A DNA stretch of 64,000 nucleotides from Amborella trichopoda (lineage: Eukaryota; Streptophyta; Magnoliopsida; Amborellales; Amborellaceae): the NCBI RefSeq assembly GCF_000471905.2, contig NW_006497600.1:1461827-1525826 (forward strand). Reading direction: 5' to 3'. Under the pieces are notes generated by a model. That model had not been told where the DNA came from. It was given only the letters and a program-made list of their open reading frames with translations, and did no database searches. Positions 39,501-45,500 of this stretch are shown one piece after another. How positions within the stretch are numbered: the first letter of the stretch is position 1; the number at the start of each line of letters is the position of its first letter. The translations under genes and the position numbers were made by a program.

Positions 39501-42500
39501 GTCCACATATGCTCATATCTAACCTAAAGTGGAGGGGGTTTGACAGTTCCTACCCTTCATCAGAAAACTATCGAAATAAAGTTGACTAAGGAGGACAAAT
39601 GGTAAAAACACCATTCACAATCATTACCAGTGTTTCAAAAAGCAGACTGCCCAGCGCCTAGGCGGTTCTAAGGGCCTGGGCACATCGCCCAGGCCTAAGA
39701 GCCCAAAAAAAGCAGCATACCCTAGGCGCCCAGAACTTGCCTAAGCGACTGCCCAGGGACTGCGCCCTGCCCAGAGGCGAAAAATGCACTCGGTAGGGGC
39801 ATTTTTTGTCATTTTTTATGATACCAAGAGGCCAAAAATGTGGGTTTTAGGCTCATTTGAAATCTAAAACTCATTAGAACCCATTTTAGAGAGTGAACCC
39901 AAAAAACTAGTTTTTTATGATTTCTTTAGGATCAAAATTGATCAAAACCTCACCCATTGATATTAGATTTAATTTTTGATGTTTTATAAGTCGATTGAGG
40001 GTTTCTTAAAAGATTTTGAGTCCTTAGAGGCATCTTTAAGGTGCAAATTTGGAGATTGAACTATCAAAGTAAGTAGCCTAGGGTTAGAGGCCCTATGGAT
40101 AGTTTTTTGCCTCGGCCTGACCCTAAGGTTAAGCAAACCACCAATTAAAATAGACTGAAGAAGGAAGAGAGAGAGAAAGCCACTTTTTATATTGCTACAT
40201 GGTTTTATGAGGCGAGCATTCCTTTCAATACCGCTCGCCTAAGCAGCTTCTATGCTTTGGTAGAGGTAATTGCCCAATGTGGGCTTGGGATGATACCCAT
40301 GAGCTTTCAAAGCCTCTTTTGAAACAAGCAGTGAGTGTCACAAAGGATGTTGTCATAGTTTCAAAAAGCGCTAGGCAAGCGCCCAGAACCTGAGCGGCCC
40401 ATTTGAAAAAATAAATAAAAACTAAGACCATAATCCCAGTTAAAAAAAAAAAAAAAAAGAATCAAAATTGAGAAGAGAATTTTGATAATCCATAAGACCA
40501 TAATCCATATTTTTTATACAATGCTAAAACAGTAAAACCATACAAGCATACATTGATATTCTGATACATTGTAGATTGTACACACAAAAGTTAGATAGTA
40601 CAACTAGAAAGTAGAAAGTAGAAACTAAAAAAAAGAAAAATAAAATATATAAAAATTCAGAAAATATACAGTCTAGGACACAATAGTCAACAATCAACAC
40701 TCAACACCAAGTGTCTTTCAGTCATTATCATCATCATCATCATCAGAAGGAAAAAAGTCAGCTTCATCATATGCATCAGAATCGAGGCCATTATCATTAA
40801 AGTCATCTCTCTCTTCAATATAACACTTGTCCTCATCTGTTTCTTCTGAATCTGGTTCTTCCTCCTCTTCTTCTACCTCCATCTTACTAGTATGTGCAGA
40901 TGAGGCCCTAGGAGTCTTGGCTGCTCTACCCTTTTCTATCTTTTTGTGCTTCATTGAACTCAAATATTTTATAATTTCCTCCCTGGGAGCTCCAGGAACA
41001 TTTTTACATGGACAACATCCCTCTTAATACCGGCAAGGTGTTTTTTAAACCGGTAAAAGCCCCATTAGTGTCCTTACCACAATAATTACATTTAATACGA
41101 TTTTTGTCATTCGGATTCGAGTTATAACCATACTTCCAACTCGGATCACCACTTCTAGAAGAACCTAGAGAAGATATTTCCGTAGAACACGGCTTATTTT
41201 CATCATTTTCTAGTTCTTTTAAATTAAGAAGTTGTCTAATCTCATCCCGAATAGCTTCATAAACCTTTTTACAAGAAACAACATTCCCTTTAAAACCAAC
41301 AAGGTGTTTCTTGAATCGGTTAATACCGTCATTGGTATCTTTTTCAAAAAAATTACACCTTATAGAATTTTTATCTTTAGGTTTTGGGTTATAACCATAC
41401 TTCCAACCCGAATCACTTCTTCTAGAAGTAGCAGAAATAGATCTATTCAAATGACAAGGATTTTGGTCCTGTTTTTTTTTACAAAACCCATATATTGCTT
41501 AATTTCCACCCAAGGACTACCGCCCAGTTTATATGCCATCGCCCAGGCCTTCAAGACAGCCTAGGTGGCCGCCTAAGCGCTGGGCGATCCGCTTTTTTTA
41601 ACACTGGATGCTATAGAAGTTAAAAAGGATGCATGGGCTCAATATTGAGTTTCTATTATGACTGATGCTTGGAATGATAGAAAGAGAAGAAGTCAAATGA
41701 ATTTGTTTGTGAATTGTCTTTTAGGGATTGTTTTTTTGAGGTCTATTGATATATCTGATCATATCCATGATGCCCATTACATATTCCAAGTTGTACAGGT
41801 TGTCACAGACAATGCTGCTCCTAATGTTGCTGCAGCTAATTTGTTGTGCATAGCTTATCCTAGAATCTCTTGGATACCATGTGCAGCACATTGTATAGAC
41901 CTCATGCTTGAGGCTTTTGGTGGTTTAACCAAGATATCAGGAACAGTGAAGAAGGCAAACCCAGTTACATATTTCAATTATAGCCACCATCTCACCCTCA
42001 GCATGATGCGTAAATTTACAAAGAAGAAAGAGATTGTGAGGCCTGAGGTCACGAGATTTGCAACCTGGTACTTATGCCTAAATATTATACATTCGAGGAG
42101 AGTGCAATTGAGGCAGATGCTTACCTCGGATGACTGGAGAGCATGCAAGTGGTCCAAGGATCATGTTGAGAAGAAGGTGAGAGATATTATCCTTTCTAAA
42201 GCTTTTTTGACGAGGGGTGAAGGGCGCTCTTAAAGTATTTTCTCCTCTTATCAAAGTCTTTCGCATGGTTGATAGTGACAAGGCTTCTATGGGTTACATA
42301 TATGAGGTTATGGAGAAATGCAAAAGAGAGAACCCAAAATTTTGATGATGATGAGAACCGCTACAAACCTATTTGGGAGATTCTTGATGAGAAATGGGAT
42401 AGGCAACTACATCGGCCATTGCATTCAGCTAGTTATTATTTGAACCCAACTTTTTTTTATGTCGACAAGGATATACACACAAATAACATAATTCTGATTG

Positions 42501-45500
42501 GATTTAATAAGTGTGTAAATGTGCTAGTCCCTGATCCTGATATCCAGAATATTATGTGTGCTGATAAACTGATAAATTACAAGTGCTCATTAAAGTCTTT
42601 TGGGAGTCCAATGGCGATGAGGCACAGGACCAAAATTGATCCAAGTAGTAATAAGTTTCTTAAGTTCATCAAGTTCAAGTAATCAAGTTTCATTTTTATA
42701 ATTCTATTATTTATTTATGATTTTATTCTATATCTTTGCAGCCAATTGGTGGAGCCAACATGGGTGTAGTTCTCCAAATTTACAAAAGTTGGCTATTCAG
42801 ATCTTAAACCTAACCACTTCCTCATCCGGTCGTGAGCGCAATTGGAGTACTTTTGAAGGGGTAAGGCCGTAAGGGTAATTTGTATAATTGTATTAATAAT
42901 ACATGAACCATAGATTTTAATTAATTTCATTTGATTTTGTTAAATTCATACAAAAAAAATGAATAGGCTTGAATCAAAGAGGCTCAATGACCTAGTCTAT
43001 ATCAAGTATAATCGATTCTTGAATGACAGGTTTGCTAAGAGAGACCCCATCAGATCAAAAAATATGGACAATGCTATGGAGTGGTTAGTTGATGATGACG
43101 AGGCCCAGAGGCATGAAGAATTGACATAGGACATGGTCATGGATGCTTCAAGGACATCAGCCGACCCTCCTAGGGCCATTAGATCTTCTATACAGAGGAC
43201 GAGGGTGGAGGAAGAGGAGGAAGCAGAGGTAGATTCATAAGAGACAGAGGAGGACGACCAATATGTCGAGGAGGGTGATGACTCCGGTGAATATGATGCA
43301 AATGCGGCTGACCCTACTTTTTCTGATGATGAATGATGAATAATGATTAAACTTTGAACATTGATTGAAGATTTTTTTGAGTCTTCAAGTATTACTTTCA
43401 TTTTTGCTTTCTTCTTGTTGGTTGTGTATTATGGATAGTAGATTTGTAGTTCCACTGGTTTGGTATTTGACAACTTTGGTTTGGTAATTTGGTTAGGTAA
43501 ATTTTAAGTTTTAATTGGATATGGAACAGTGTTTTAAAAAGCGGACCACCTAGCACTTGGGCGGCTGCCTAGGCGATTCTGGGGGCTTAGGCGCATCGTC
43601 CAGACCTAGGCGCCCAAAAAAAACGGATATCCCTGGGTGCCCGCCTAGGCGCCCGGGAACTCGCCTAAGCGGTCGCCTGACCACCCAAGGCTTGCGCCCC
43701 GCTCAAGGGACAAAATGCCCCTTGCTGAAGGCATTTTTGGGTCATTTTTTAATACTAAAGGTACAAAATTGTGGGTTTTAAGTTCATTAGAGTCTATTTT
43801 AGAGAGAAAAAAACCCCAAAAAACAAAATTCTACTAAGCCACCCAAGTTCTGGGCACCCACCTAGGCGCTGGGCGGCCTGGACCCCCCCAACTGCCTAGG
43901 TGCGGCCTAGCGCTTTTTGAAACACTGATATAGAACGACTTATGGTTATCTTATGGAGTGTGTGCTAATGTGCAGTATACTTTTAATTATGATGTGCCCA
44001 AAATACCTTACTTTTATATTTTGTACAATATATATACTGGTAGAGACTGTAGAATCCTTTTTGGATTCAACTGGGCTGCCCAGGTTCTGGGCGCCCGCTT
44101 CGAGGCTGGGCGGCCTAGACCCCTTAGGTCGCCTAGGACCCACCTAGAACTTTTTGAGACACTGATCATTACATTGTCTACATCAATTGGTAAGAAAAAA
44201 ATAAGAAGCAAATCAACCTAGTTGTCCAGCTGTTTGAGAAATTGTGAGGAGACCAGTTACACAAACACTAAATTTTGCAAGAAAGTTGCACATTAACATC
44301 AAGGCAAACTCTGGTGGTTTTTGCCCCCTGCCCATGGCTTTCATTTGTCGATAGATTGACAAACATCATCATCAGAGCATTTTCCTAACTATTTGGGGTT
44401 GGCTATAGGTTGACAAACAAAAGAAAAAATAAAAAAACATGTATGATCTTTTCAACCAATCCTAATGAAAACTTTCTTTTCACAAAGAAAAAAAAGATAA
44501 AAAAAAGAAAATGCAAATTAAAAGGCACTCTAACACAAAAAGCAAGAGAAAAAACTCACATTAAAATGCTCCACAAGTTCATGTAGCTCCCCTTTTTTAT
44601 GAGCAACCTTTTTTCCTGAAATAAGATGATTGTTATTGAAGAACGCATTTAAGAAAACAAGCACAGAGCAAAGTCCCATTGCCAAAGACATTGTAAGAAG
44701 TATCAATGAATTACTCACTCAAGACATAAGGTACGCGAAAGGCCACACAATAAAACCCAATATTGTACAGAGTTCACAATCTATTGAATAGATGCAAAAT
44801 CAAAAGCCCCAAATAAGAAGTACCAATGAATTACTCACTCAATACATAAGGTATTCGAAAGGCAACATAATAAAACCCAATATTGTACAGAGTTCACATT
44901 CTATTGAATAGATGCAAAATCAAAAGCCTTGGGGCTCTCTCATCACTAGCATCAACAAGATAATTTCAATCATAGTTCAGAATCCAGTATATCTATGTCA
45001 AATCCATTTCAAAAACCCTAGTATGGATGTTGCTGCACTAAGCAGGCTTATGCACAAAGGCAGTTCGGTACCAACATTTTCATTGCCGATACTCCACCAA
45101 GAAGAGGCACATATTGGCAATCGTGCCATTTGGTTGACAAGGTGTTTCACCTCGATCACAGATGAGACCAACTTGTATGTTGGCTTGCCGGTGCATCATA
45201 CAGGGCCAGAATTATAGTAAAAAAGGGCACAAAGCAACAGTTAAATAGCCGAACAGAAATGTTCTACTTAAGTCGTTGTTCATAGTCCATATGTTATTCT
45301 TCAAAGGCACTACAAATCCCTAGACCCATGGAAAACCATTATGCAACTGCTCATCTTCCTCCAACTTAGGAACAGCACTAGCTAAGGCTCCCAGCTTCCC
45401 TCCCTCCGAAAATCTAAAGCATCTTATGCAAGTCATTTTGTCCCATGGCCCATCTAAAGGACCGCATCATATATGATACATGCAATCATTCCGTCACCTG

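Larger units (their letters stand above)
40354..41606 (-). mobile_element. Nested hAT deletion derivative, antisense, within the larger hAT
   Basis: Ends CATAGTTTCAAAAAGCG (left) and CGCTTTTTTTAACACTG (right). Flanks GATGTTGT (40346-40353) and GATGCTAT (41607-41614) match at 6 of 8, and both lie in the host transposase frame. On the minus strand it encodes two BED zinc fingers followed directly by an acidic C-terminal tail, with the transposase catalytic and dimerisation regions deleted. Confidence 0.82.
39628..44164 (+). mobile_element. hAT DNA transposon, about 4.5 kb, with two nested insertions
   Basis: TIRs CAGTGTTTCAAAAAGC (left) and CTTTTTGAGACACTG (right) are flanked by identical 8-bp duplications ATCATTAC (39620-39627 and 44165-44172). 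Plus-strand transposase pieces run from 40170 to 43336: N-terminal [10 protein letters not shown] block, TDAW, the DNAAPN and CAAHCID motifs, the [14 protein letters not shown] dimerisation block and an acidic tail. The BED fingers expected at the start are missing. Element 40354-41606 splits the transposase and element 43527-43927 sits in the 3' region. Without the two insertions the element is about 2.9 kb. It lies in SMC6 intron 4, antisense to the gene. Confidence 0.9.

Noticed and set aside
40827..41027. Serine-rich plus-strand frame
   Set aside because: Shadow of the acidic hAT tail on the other strand (GAA/GAT codons read in reverse as TCA/TCT).
39620..41614. Treating 39628-41606 as one element
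   Set aside because: Flanks ATCATTAC and GATGCTAT do not match. Pairing 39628 with 44164 gives an exact 8-bp duplication, and 40354 with 41606 gives a 6/8 one inside the transposase frame.
44912..45217. 101-codon plus-strand frame in intron 3
   Set aside because: Starts inside a 120-bp noncoding tandem duplication and shows no known domain.
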